Shown: positions 1 to 5,113 of the stretch, one piece after another
Numbering within the stretch: position 1 is the stretch's first letter
Layout of the letters: each line of letters begins with the position of its first letter
Notes under the pieces: generated by a model
The model's input: only the letters and a program-made list of their open reading frames with translations
Databases searched by the model: none
What the model was told of the DNA's origin: nothing
Position numbers and translations under genes: made by a program
From: Candidatus Aminicenantota bacterium
GTDB lineage: Bacteria; Acidobacteriota; Aminicenantia; UBA2199
Assembly (NCBI GenBank): GCA_023136725.1
Contig: JAGLQR010000158.1
Location: 1 to 5,113, forward strand
DNA length: 5,113 bases
Reading direction: 5' to 3'

Positions 1-1058
1 GCTTTACAATTTAACCCGGATTCGAACATTGTGCTTGGATGGTCCGGGACATTTTTTCCGCCCTTTCCTGTGAACATCATCAGTTGCAGTTTGTGAGGAT
101 CGGTATGACACGAACTGCACTCTGGAATGATCTCCTCGGTTCTTGCAACAGATTTATGCTGGATCTCAGTGTGGCATTGAATACATTCAACTTTATGGTC
201 AGTTATATGTTTTTTATGGAGGAAGGATGTTTCGTCATATTGATCGATCTTTTCCTGCTCGGCGTGGCAATTATTGCACCTGTTTTTCGGGACGGCTCCA
301 TCTCCGACAATCATCTCTCCATGACATTTATAACAACTTACTTGTCTGGCAATGACATTTGTATGATCGTATACAATCTCAATATCTTCATTGTCTTTTT
401 TAACCGGAGGTAAATGACACTTTGTACATTTGGAGATGACCGCTCCCTCTTCCTTGATCCCCTTGAAATGGCATAAAAAACAGGAACTTTCTGTAACGGA
501 AAGATGAGAGCCCTGAACTATCTGAGAGTGACAACTAGTACACCTTAATTGTTTTTCACGTCTGAGGCCTTCAAGATGCGGGGCATGATCAAAGATAATA
601 TTTTTCTTGAATTTCACTTTGCCCTTGAGATTCCTTGTTTCATGGCATCCGCTTCTCAGGCAGCTAGCATCTGATATTTCGGCCCATGGTTTGCTTTTTT
701 TGTATACCCCGGTGAAATAGTTTACTACCATTGATGCAGCGGTCATTTTACCCTTCAATTTGTTTTTCAGACCGGGAGGAAAATGACAATCTGTACAAGT
801 TACATCTTTGTGAGATGAATTTGCCCAACTATCATAGTAGGGCTGCATGAAATGGCAGGTTGAACAAAATCCAGGTCTGGAAGTAACATCAAGGGTTATA
901 GATCCGAGAACAACCAGGACTATTGTTGTTACCATAATCGCCAGGATCAGTTTCTTCCACCCTTTCCCCCAGATAAGTCTATGGAGAGAAACCACATTTC
1001 TTTTTATTAATTTTAATATTTTGAATATTGATTTGAACGGCAATAATAAAAATTTCAT
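1..1058 (-). CDS. NapC/NirT-family membrane-anchored multiheme cytochrome c (C-terminus cut off by window edge)
   Basis: The reading frame is open from ATG 1058 to the left edge (352 full codons, no stop), so the gene is 3'-truncated by the window. A GAGGTG site (1064-1069) sits 5 nt before the ATG and fixes the start. Residues about 35-57 form one hydrophobic helix after a basic N-terminus, as in the uncleaved anchor of NapC/NrfH proteins. It is followed by the family-like signature around C65-S-T-C-H with F-M-Q-P-Y-Y-D-S-W and SSH. Complete heme sites begin at C65, C88, C133 (a CX4CH site), C173, C193, C211, C242, C261, C292 and C314. C351 may begin an eleventh. Family knowledge: such proteins oxidise membrane quinol and hand electrons to periplasmic partners. 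It is longer and more heme-rich than tetraheme NapC/NrfH, so it is closer in style to the multiheme NapC-like ImcH of Geobacter; orthology is not shown. It is transcribed divergently from the 19-heme cytochrome. The family call is firm; the electron acceptor is unknown. Confidence 0.9.
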   Translation of the reverse strand, partial: MKFLLLPFKSIFKILKLIKRNVVSLHRLIWGKGWKKLILAIMVTTIVLVVLGSITLDVTSRPGFCSTCHFMQPYYDSWANSSHKDVTCTDCHFPPGLKNKLKGKMTAASMVVNYFTGVYKKSKPWAEISDASCLRSGCHETRNLKGKVKFKKNIIFDHAPHLEGLRREKQLRCTSCHSQIVQGSHLSVTESSCFLCHFKGIKEEGAVISKCTKCHLPPVKKDNEDIEIVYDHTNVIARQVSCYKCHGEMIVGDGAVPKNRCNNCHAEQEKIDQYDETSFLHKKHITDHKVECIQCHTEIQHKSVARTEEIIPECSSCHTDPHKLQLMMFTGKGGKNVPDHPSTMFESGLNCK

Positions 1059-1100
1059 TTTTTCACCTCTGCTCACCTGATTAAAAGAATATTTAATAAA

Positions 1101-1128
1101 AGTATAGTCTTAAAGAAAAAAATGTAAA
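1101..1128 (-). promoter_or_regulatory. Predicted sigma70-like promoter of the NapC/NirT cytochrome gene
   Basis: Read on the minus strand, TTTACA (plus 1123-1128, 5 of 6 matches to TTGACA) is followed after 16 nt by TATACT (plus 1101-1106, 5 of 6 matches to TATAAT). This would start transcription near 1094 and leave a leader of about 36 nt carrying the GAGGTG ribosome site. It is the best-matching pair I saw in this half of the intergenic region. The AT-rich background lowers confidence. Confidence 0.45.
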
Positions 1129-1204
1129 TAAAGAATGGTCTTAATTTTTGGTGTATTCTTGCTTGCTCACACTACTACCAAAGTTTTAACTTGACCTTAG
1201 ATTT

Positions 1205-1230
1205 CTGCAAAATTCCTATGGAATTTTCAG
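1205..1230. repeat. Bulged inverted repeat in the divergent cytochrome promoter region (possible operator)
   Basis: AAAATTCC (1209-1216) and GGAATTTT (1220-1227) are perfect reverse complements around a TAT centre. The symmetry extends by CTG (1205-1207) against CAG (1228-1230) if C1208 is bulged. It lies about 150 bp upstream of the NapC gene start and about 220-240 bp upstream of the 19-heme gene. As a dyad between divergent promoters it could be a binding site for a dimeric regulator. There is no adjoining gene end or clear U-tract, so a terminator is unlikely. Chance occurrence in AT-rich DNA is possible. Confidence 0.4.
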
Positions 1231-1304
1231 CTAAAAATAGTTTTTAATTTTTATTTATTGAAAACAAAAAATTATTATGTTAATTTTTTTTTATAATTTA
1301 AATC

Positions 1305-1333
1305 TTTATAATAAAACTAATGGATTTTATAAT
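1305..1333 (+). promoter_or_regulatory. Candidate promoter for the 19-heme cytochrome gene
   Basis: A perfect TATAAT at 1328-1333 lies 17 nt after TTTATA at 1305-1310 (4 of 6 matches to TTGACA). The start point would be near 1340, giving a leader of about 109 nt. Two other TATAAT copies upstream (1292-1297 and 1307-1312) make the exact choice uncertain. Confidence 0.3.
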
Positions 1334-1437
1334 TGTGAGTCAACTCTATGAATACGGAGGTTTAACAATTTCCTCTCAGTAAGTATAAGTTAGTTAATTA
1401 AATACATTTTAGGTTAATAAACCTGATAGATAGTAAA

Positions 1438-1442
1438 AGGAG
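1438..1442 (+). promoter_or_regulatory. Shine-Dalgarno site that decides a TTG start
   Basis: AGGAG at 1438-1442 directly abuts a TTG at 1443 and lies 6 nt before a second in-frame TTG at 1449. No in-frame ATG or GTG exists upstream, because TAA at 1434-1436 closes the frame. A gap of zero is not workable for initiation while 6 nt is normal, so TTG 1449 is taken as the start. The alternative would add only two residues. Confidence 0.7.
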
Positions 1443-1448
1443 TTGGCA

Positions 1449-4226
1449 TTGATTAAAAAAGTAAATTTAGTTTTATTATCAGTTTTTCTTTTCATAATCC
1501 CCCTTTACTTAACCTCTTCCGATAATGAAACATGTATGGAATGTCACTCGGATGATAGCCTTACAACTATCAGGGGAGGGATAGAAGTATCTCTTTTTGT
1601 AGACATAAAGATTCATAACAGGTCAGTTCATAAGGACCAGGATTGTATAAATTGTCATGAAGATGCTGATGTTGAAGAATTTCCTCACAAGGAAAAACTT
1701 GCACTTGTTAATTGCGGCAATTGTCATGATGAACCCCAGGAAGAATTTTATGCCGGTATTCACGGGAAATTTCTGAAAACTGATCATTTATATGCACCGT
1801 CATGTACTGAATGCCATGGGAAACATAACATAGCTCTCGTAACTGATCCTAAATCACCATCATTCCGAATGAATGTTCCATATCTCTGTGGAAAATGCCA
1901 CAGGGAGGGAGCACCTGTTGCCAGGATCTATAAAATAAATGAGAGAAATATTATTGAAAATTACAGCCAGAGTATTCATGGAGAAGGATTATTCAAAAAA
2001 GGGTTGTCTGTGTCAGCAACATGTGTCGATTGTCACAGCAGCCATAAAATACTTCCCCATACTGACAAGGCATCATCAATTCACCCGAGAAATATTGCCA
2101 GTACCTGTATGCAATGTCATACCAGGATAGAAGATGTACATAAACAGGTTATTGAGAACAGGAAATGGGAGAAGAGTAAGGGCTCAATTCCTGCTTGTAC
2201 AGATTGTCATCTGCCCCATAAAGTTAGAAAGGAATCAATAGTTCTCCGTGTCTCGGATAAAGCATGTCTTAAATGTCATGAAGATGAGAATGTTGGTAAG
2301 ATGGTCAATGGCAAAAAAGTTTCACTGCACATTAATAAAGAGGATATAAAATCTTCAGTTCATATGGAAGTGACCTGTGTAAAATGTCATTCTGATGTAA
2401 ATCCGATGTTAAACAGGCCATGTCAGACTGCCAACAAAGTTGATTGTGCAAGTTGTCATATAAGTACGGGTGAAGAGTATAAGAATTCCGGACATGGTAT
2501 TGCAAAGAAGAATATGGTGAAAGATGCACCGGATTGTATAACCTGCCACGGTTCACATACCATACAATCTCATCGGGACGATACTTCTCCCATATATAAA
2601 ACCAATATCCCGTCACTATGTGGTGAATGTCACAAAAAGGACTCAGATGTAAAAAGGGTCCATGAATTATCTCAGAAAGAAGTTATCAATGACTATTCAC
2701 AAAGTATCCATGGACAAAAACTTACCGAGAAGGGATTTCTTGTGAGTGCATCCTGTACGGACTGTCATAATAAACACTATATTTTACCCAGTAAAGATGA
2801 AAAGTCTTCCACCCATATCAAAAATGTTCAGGCCACATGTTCATCGTGCCACAGAGGAATCTACAACGATTACATAAGAAGCATCCATTTTACATCTGAA
2901 CAATACAGAAAAGAGGACCGCCCCACATGTATCACATGCCATTCCGCACATAAGATAAAGGATATAACCAAGGATCAGTTCATGACGGAGGTGACGGATC
3001 ATTGCGGTGAGTGCCATAAAGAGCTGTCAGAAACATATCTGGATACAGTTCATGGGAAGACCTATCAATTAGGGTATTTAAAGTCAGCTAAATGTTCCGA
3101 CTGTCATAATGCCCACCTGATCCTCCCTACCAATGATCCCGATTCAAGCGTCGGAATGAACAATATAGTGAATACCTGCCAGAAGTGTCATGAAGATGCA
3201 AATGAGAGATTTACCGGATATCTTACCCATGCCACACATCACGACAGAAATAAGTACCCGATCCTTTATTATACTTATTGGGCAATGACACTGCTCTTGA
3301 TTAGTGTTTTTACATTCTTTGGAATTCACACATTATTGTGGTTCCCAAGATCTTATAAGAACATGAAACTCAGGAAGAAGCAGGCTCACGGACATGAAGA
3401 GGTATATGTTCAAAGGTTTGAACTCTCTCAACGTCTTACCCATTTGTTTGTAATTCTCAGTTTTCTTACTCTTGCATTTACAGGACTGATCCTGAAGTTT
3501 TCTTTCATGCCCTGGGCGGCATTCTTTGCAAATATAATAGGAGGGGCTCATAATGCCGGTTTGTTACACAGGTTCGCTGCAATTGTGACCTTCGGATATT
3601 TCTTCTTTCATGTTATTCAGTTATTCAAGTTGAAAAGAAAGGAGAAAACTTCAATATTCAAATTTATTTTCAGCAAGAACGGAATGATGTTCAACATGAA
3701 AGATCTTAAGGATTTCTGGGGCTCATTGAAATGGTTCCTTGGATTCGGGAAGCGCCCTGAATACGGTAAATGGACATATTGGGAAAAATTCGATTATTTT
3801 GCTGTGTTCTGGGGAGTGGCTGTAATAGGGCTCTCGGGCCTTATATTATGGTTCCCCGAATTTTTCACTAAACTTCTACCCGGATGGGTAATTAATGTTG
3901 CAATGATAATCCATTCTGATGAAGCGCTGCTTGCTATCGGATTCATATTTACGATACATTTTTTCAATACTCACCTGAGGCCGGAATCATTTCCGATGGA
4001 TAAGGTAATATTTACAGGTTTGGTCCCTCTTGAGGAGTATAAAAATGACAGGCCTGAGGAGTATAAAAGACTTGTTGAATCCGGTGAACTTGAAGGCAAA
4101 CTGGTTAAACAGAATATCTACAAGAGATTTGACAGATTTATTACATTTATGGGTATGACTTTTCTACTGACCGGACTTGCTCTTACAGCATTGATAATCT
4201 ATTCGATGCTGTTCGGATATAAATAG
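1449..4226 (+). CDS. CbcL-like fusion: 19-heme periplasmic cytochrome c domain plus six-helix membrane cytochrome b domain
   Basis: The protein has 925 residues from TTG 1449. Residues 3-22 are a basic-then-hydrophobic export signal. Nineteen CXXCH sites begin at C29, 66, 89, 119, 147, 192, 220, 250, 273, 310, 333, 363, 391, 436, 464, 494, 519, 549 and 577. The same region has 29 additional His, enough for bis-His ligation. The C-terminal part has about six membrane helices (604-632, 663-686, 704-726, 781-803, 814-840, 895-922). H665, H707, H721, H822 and H837 are candidate heme b ligands, and an HLRPESFPMD stretch follows helix 5. This order, periplasmic c hemes then an FdnI/HydC-type diheme b domain, is that of Geobacter CbcL, a quinol oxidase for low-potential extracellular acceptors with about nine c hemes. 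Here the heme chain is about twice as long because of an internal duplication. Inferred role: quinol oxidation in the membrane and electron transfer along a periplasmic heme wire. The reverse direction is also possible. One non-heme cysteine, C325, stands out. No terminator was found after the stop. Confidence 0.9.
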   Translation: MIKKVNLVLLSVFLFIIPLYLTSSDNETCMECHSDDSLTTIRGGIEVSLFVDIKIHNRSVHKDQDCINCHEDADVEEFPHKEKLALVNCGNCHDEPQEEFYAGIHGKFLKTDHLYAPSCTECHGKHNIALVTDPKSPSFRMNVPYLCGKCHREGAPVARIYKINERNIIENYSQSIHGEGLFKKGLSVSATCVDCHSSHKILPHTDKASSIHPRNIASTCMQCHTRIEDVHKQVIENRKWEKSKGSIPACTDCHLPHKVRKESIVLRVSDKACLKCHEDENVGKMVNGKKVSLHINKEDIKSSVHMEVTCVKCHSDVNPMLNRPCQTANKVDCASCHISTGEEYKNSGHGIAKKNMVKDAPDCITCHGSHTIQSHRDDTSPIYKTNIPSLCGECHKKDSDVKRVHELSQKEVINDYSQSIHGQKLTEKGFLVSASCTDCHNKHYILPSKDEKSSTHIKNVQATCSSCHRGIYNDYIRSIHFTSEQYRKEDRPTCITCHSAHKIKDITKDQFMTEVTDHCGECHKELSETYLDTVHGKTYQLGYLKSAKCSDCHNAHLILPTNDPDSSVGMNNIVNTCQKCHEDANERFTGYLTHATHHDRNKYPILYYTYWAMTLLLISVFTFFGIHTLLWFPRSYKNMKLRKKQAHGHEEVYVQRFELSQRLTHLFVILSFLTLAFTGLILKFSFMPWAAFFANIIGGAHNAGLLHRFAAIVTFGYFFFHVIQLFKLKRKEKTSIFKFIFSKNGMMFNMKDLKDFWGSLKWFLGFGKRPEYGKWTYWEKFDYFAVFWGVAVIGLSGLILWFPEFFTKLLPGWVINVAMIIHSDEALLAIGFIFTIHFFNTHLRPESFPMDKVIFTGLVPLEEYKNDRPEEYKRLVESGELEGKLVKQNIYKRFDRFITFMGMTFLLTGLALTALIIYSMLFGYK
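1533..2996 (+). repeat. In-frame tandem duplication of an eight-heme module (2 x 732 bp)
   Basis: Bases 1533-2264 and 2265-2996 encode two 244-residue modules, each starting at the first Cys of a heme site. The seven Cys-to-Cys intervals are 37, 23, 30, 28, 45, 28 and 30 in both modules, so they align without a gap. My hand count gives 84 identical residues of 244, about 34%. Non-heme His 61, 105, 126, 177, 199, 212 and 257 recur exactly 244 residues later and are candidate distal ligands. The copies are diverged, so the duplication is old. A three-heme unit (C519, C549, C577) follows as a partial third copy. Confidence 0.9.
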
Positions 4227-4323
4227 ATAGAATATTATTAAAAGCGGGATGCAAATCAGTTAATTCGGGAATGAGAATGGCAGACCTGTTTACCAGTTAA
4301 ATTCTTCAGGAATTAAGAAAGGG

Positions 4324-4647
4324 TTATTCGTTTCTCAGGTATTCTGTCTTATGCTCAGAAAGTTTAAGAACAAATTTTGACATGTTTTCAATGATCTTCA
4401 GAAGGCCTACATCTGCAAGGGAGTAATAAGCGTAAACACCATCTTTTGATTTATTAAGAACACCCATTTTAAACAATGCATTCAGATGGTTGGAAAGGCT
4501 GCTAGTAGATAATTGAGTTTTTTCCTGAAGTTCAGATACATTCATCTTATTTCTACCTAAAAGATCTATTATCAAAAGCCTTGATGGTTTTGTGATTACC
4601 TGACATACCATTGAGTATTGTTCATAAAATTTAATATTACGTGCCAT
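4324..4647 (-). CDS. ArsR-family winged-helix transcriptional regulator
   Basis: The protein has 107 residues, the usual ArsR length. It opens with the family pattern Y-E-Q-Y-S followed by K-P-S-R-L-L-I-I-D-L-L (residues 20-30). A helix-turn-helix covers residues 36-62, with recognition helix SSLSNHLNALFKMG, followed by a beta-wing at about 64-77 ending DGVYAYYSL. Proteins of this type bind DNA as dimers and release it on binding a ligand or on thiol oxidation. The metal-binding ELCVCDL motif of ArsR/SmtB is absent; the aligned stretch is NVSELQEKT. There is one cysteine (C15) and no D-x-H...H-x-x-H/E pattern in the last helix, so the effector cannot be named. It converges on the 19-heme cytochrome gene (97 bp between the stops) and diverges from RNase HI. 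No Shine-Dalgarno precedes the ATG, and the promoter position implies a leaderless mRNA. The family is secure; the targets are unknown. Confidence 0.88.
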   Translation of the reverse strand: MARNIKFYEQYSMVCQVITKPSRLLIIDLLGRNKMNVSELQEKTQLSTSSLSNHLNALFKMGVLNKSKDGVYAYYSLADVGLLKIIENMSKFVLKLSEHKTEYLRNE

Positions 4648-4685
4648 TTGACTTTATTTTATTAAAAAACATTTAAAAAGTCAAA
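4647..4685. repeat. Nine-bp inverted repeat bracketing the regulator promoter (candidate autoregulatory operator)
   Basis: TTTGACTTT (4647-4655) and AAAGTCAAA (4677-4685) are perfect reverse complements separated by 21 bp, with arm centres 30 bp apart, near three helical turns. The right arm contains the -35 element of the regulator. The left arm begins right after its -10 element and runs into the start codon. A repressor bound to both arms would block RNA polymerase, so self-repression by the ArsR protein is a reasonable inference. The wide spacing is atypical of simple ArsR operators. Confidence 0.5.
4656..4684 (-). promoter_or_regulatory. Predicted promoter of the ArsR-family regulator, giving a leaderless transcript
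   Basis: On the minus strand TTGACT (plus 4679-4684, 5 of 6 matches) is followed after exactly 17 nt by TAAAAT (plus 4656-4661, 5 of 6 matches). The expected start of transcription is about 4649, two nucleotides before the ATG at 4647. That leaves no room for a ribosome binding site, and none is seen. Confidence 0.55.
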
Positions 4686-4708
4686 ACTATTGAACTCTAA
4701 AATAAAGA

Positions 4709-4720
4709 AATTTGCAAATT
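4709..4720. repeat. Perfect 12-bp palindrome between the divergent arsR-type and rnhA promoters
   Basis: AATTTGCAAATT reads the same on both strands. It lies 24 bp upstream of the regulator's -35 element and 12 bp upstream of the candidate -35 of the RNase HI gene, followed by a smaller AAATATTT palindrome at 4724-4731. The position suits an operator, but short A/T palindromes also occur by chance here. Confidence 0.35.
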
Positions 4721-4732
4721 AACAAATATTTA

Positions 4733-4761
4733 TTAAAATCTTTTTTGATTCATTGTATAAT
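4733..4761 (+). promoter_or_regulatory. Predicted sigma70-like promoter of the RNase HI gene
   Basis: TTAAAA (4733-4738, 4 of 6 matches) lies 17 nt before a perfect TATAAT (4756-4761). The start would be near 4768, giving a leader of about 25 nt that contains a GGAG site (4779-4782) 10 nt before the ATG. Confidence 0.45.
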
Positions 4762-4792
4762 AGTATTATTATTTGGTTGGAGAAATTTTAAG

Positions 4793-5113
4793 ATGAATAG
4801 ACTTGTTGAAATTTATACTGATGGAGCTTGCTCCGGAAATCAGTTCAAAGATAATCTCGGAGGGTGGGGGGCAGTATTATTTTACGGTGATAAAAAAAAG
4901 GAAATATTTGGCGGGGAACGGAATACTACCAACAACAGGATGGAAATGAAGGCATGTATTATGGGACTCAGAGAAATGAAGAGTACCGATATTCAGATAA
5001 AATTATACTCGGACAGTGCTTATATAGTTAATTGTATTAATAAAAAATGGTATATGAAATGGGAAAAGAACGGCTGGAAAACAAGTAAAAAAGAGCCGGT
5101 TGAAAATAAAGGC
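4793..5113 (+). CDS. rnhA: Ribonuclease HI (C-terminus cut off by window edge)
   Basis: The frame is open from ATG 4793 to the right edge (107 codons; full-length bacterial enzymes are about 150 residues). RNase HI cleaves the RNA strand of RNA-DNA hybrids in the cytoplasm, in removal of replication primers and R-loops. The start matches the family signature Y-T-D-G-A-C-S-G-N with catalytic D10. E51 in TNNRMEMKA and D74 in YSDSAYIVN are the second and third acidic catalytic residues. The fourth falls beyond the window. The W-rich basic handle region (WYMKWEKNGWKTSKKEPVENKG-like, residues 86-107) is present, as in E. coli RNase HI, which binds the hybrid. A GGAG lies 10 nt upstream of the ATG. 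It is divergent from the ArsR-type gene, with no functional link to the cytochromes evident. Confidence 0.95.
   Translation, partial: MNRLVEIYTDGACSGNQFKDNLGGWGAVLFYGDKKKEIFGGERNTTNNRMEMKACIMGLREMKSTDIQIKLYSDSAYIVNCINKKWYMKWEKNGWKTSKKEPVENKG

Larger units (their letters stand above)
1059..1448. other. Divergent intergenic regulatory region between the two cytochrome genes
   Basis: This stretch of about 390 bp holds no convincing gene. It is strongly A/T-biased, especially 1232-1330, with runs of T and A and three overlapping or adjacent TATAAT-like hexamers (1292-1297, 1307-1312, 1328-1333). It contains a likely minus-strand promoter near 1101-1128, a weaker plus-strand candidate near 1305-1333, a palindrome at 1205-1230 and a short palindrome AAGTT-TT-AACTT at 1181-1192. 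Both genes must be driven from here, so shared or mutually exclusive control is possible (inference). No known riboswitch fold was recognised. Confidence 0.75.

Noticed and set aside
39..413. Plus-strand open frame of 124 codons, and others at 143-355 and 847-1080
   Set aside because: They lie antisense to the NapC-type gene, whose minus-strand frame is continuous and full of CXXCH sites. They have no ribosome sites or recognisable protein character.
1266..1289. Inverted repeat AAAAAATTA / TAATTTTTT with a 6-nt loop
   Set aside because: Made entirely of A and T in a low-complexity tract, so chance pairing is likely. It is not next to a gene end, so it is no terminator.
1337..1344. GAGTCAAC as a copy of the regulator's AAAGTCAAA operator arm in the cytochrome leader
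   Set aside because: Only AGTCAA is shared and no partner arm lies at the same spacing. This is too weak to claim a site.
1348..1365. Five-codon leader ORF starting ATG 1348
   Set aside because: No ribosome site in front of it and no regulatory codon pattern.
1443..1448. TTG at 1443 as start of the 19-heme gene
   Set aside because: It directly abuts the AGGAG, leaving no spacer. TTG 1449 has a 6-nt spacer.
1533..3200. Regularly spaced CXXCH-encoding repeats as a CRISPR-like or DNA-level array
   Set aside because: The repeats are five-residue protein motifs with varied codons inside one reading frame. No DNA direct repeats of constant length exist.
1939..3551. Shorter open frames inside the 19-heme gene (1939-2130 plus; 2332-2616, 3144-3329 and 3333-3551 minus)
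   Set aside because: Shadows of the strongly coding main frame. The repeated CXXCH codons and low stop density explain them.
4227..4323. Possible bidirectional terminator between the convergent genes (AATTC-TTCAG-GAATT at 4300-4314)
   Set aside because: A five-bp A/T-rich stem without a T-tract on either strand. It does not meet the usual intrinsic-terminator pattern.

Overview
The window comes from an AT-rich bacterium with a Gram-negative-style respiratory periplasm. Two adjacent, divergently transcribed genes encode very heme-rich c-type cytochromes. Both are built to take electrons from the membrane quinone pool and pass them out along a chain of hemes. Shine-Dalgarno sites (GAGGTG, AGGAG, GGAG) and sigma70-like promoter hexamers can be seen. 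Phylum cannot be fixed from this much sequence. An anaerobic or metal-respiring lineage (Ignavibacteriota/Calditrichota/Bacteroidota-like or deltaproteobacterial) fits the gene content, but this is inference.

Layout. (1) Bases 1-1058, minus strand: the N-terminal 352 residues of a membrane-anchored NapC/NirT-family multiheme cytochrome c. It has ten complete heme sites, and the gene runs off the left edge. (2) Bases 1059-1448: an AT-rich divergent regulatory region of about 390 bp, with a good minus-strand promoter, a weaker plus-strand promoter and a bulged palindrome. (3) Bases 1449-4226, plus strand: a 925-residue fusion of a 19-heme periplasmic cytochrome c domain to a six-helix cytochrome b domain. 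This is the architecture of Geobacter CbcL, but with about twice the c hemes. The heme domain contains an exact-register 244-residue tandem duplication (8 + 8 hemes) followed by a 3-heme partial unit. (4) Bases 4324-4647, minus strand, convergent with the cytochrome: an ArsR-type winged-helix regulator without the classical metal-site motifs. Its promoter is bracketed by a 9-bp inverted repeat and its mRNA looks leaderless. (5) Bases 4793-5113, plus strand: the first 107 residues of ribonuclease HI, cut by the right edge.

How it fits together. The NapC/NirT cytochrome and the CbcL-like cytochrome resemble in type the two alternative inner-membrane quinol oxidases of Geobacter (ImcH, NapC/NirT-type; CbcL, cytochrome b-type). 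There they serve acceptors of different redox potential. Here the two kinds sit head to head over one regulatory region, which suggests a paired or switched electron exit module. No outer-membrane conduit or heme lyase gene lies in the window. The regulator may control itself; a link to the cytochromes is unproven. RNase HI is probably an unrelated housekeeping gene.
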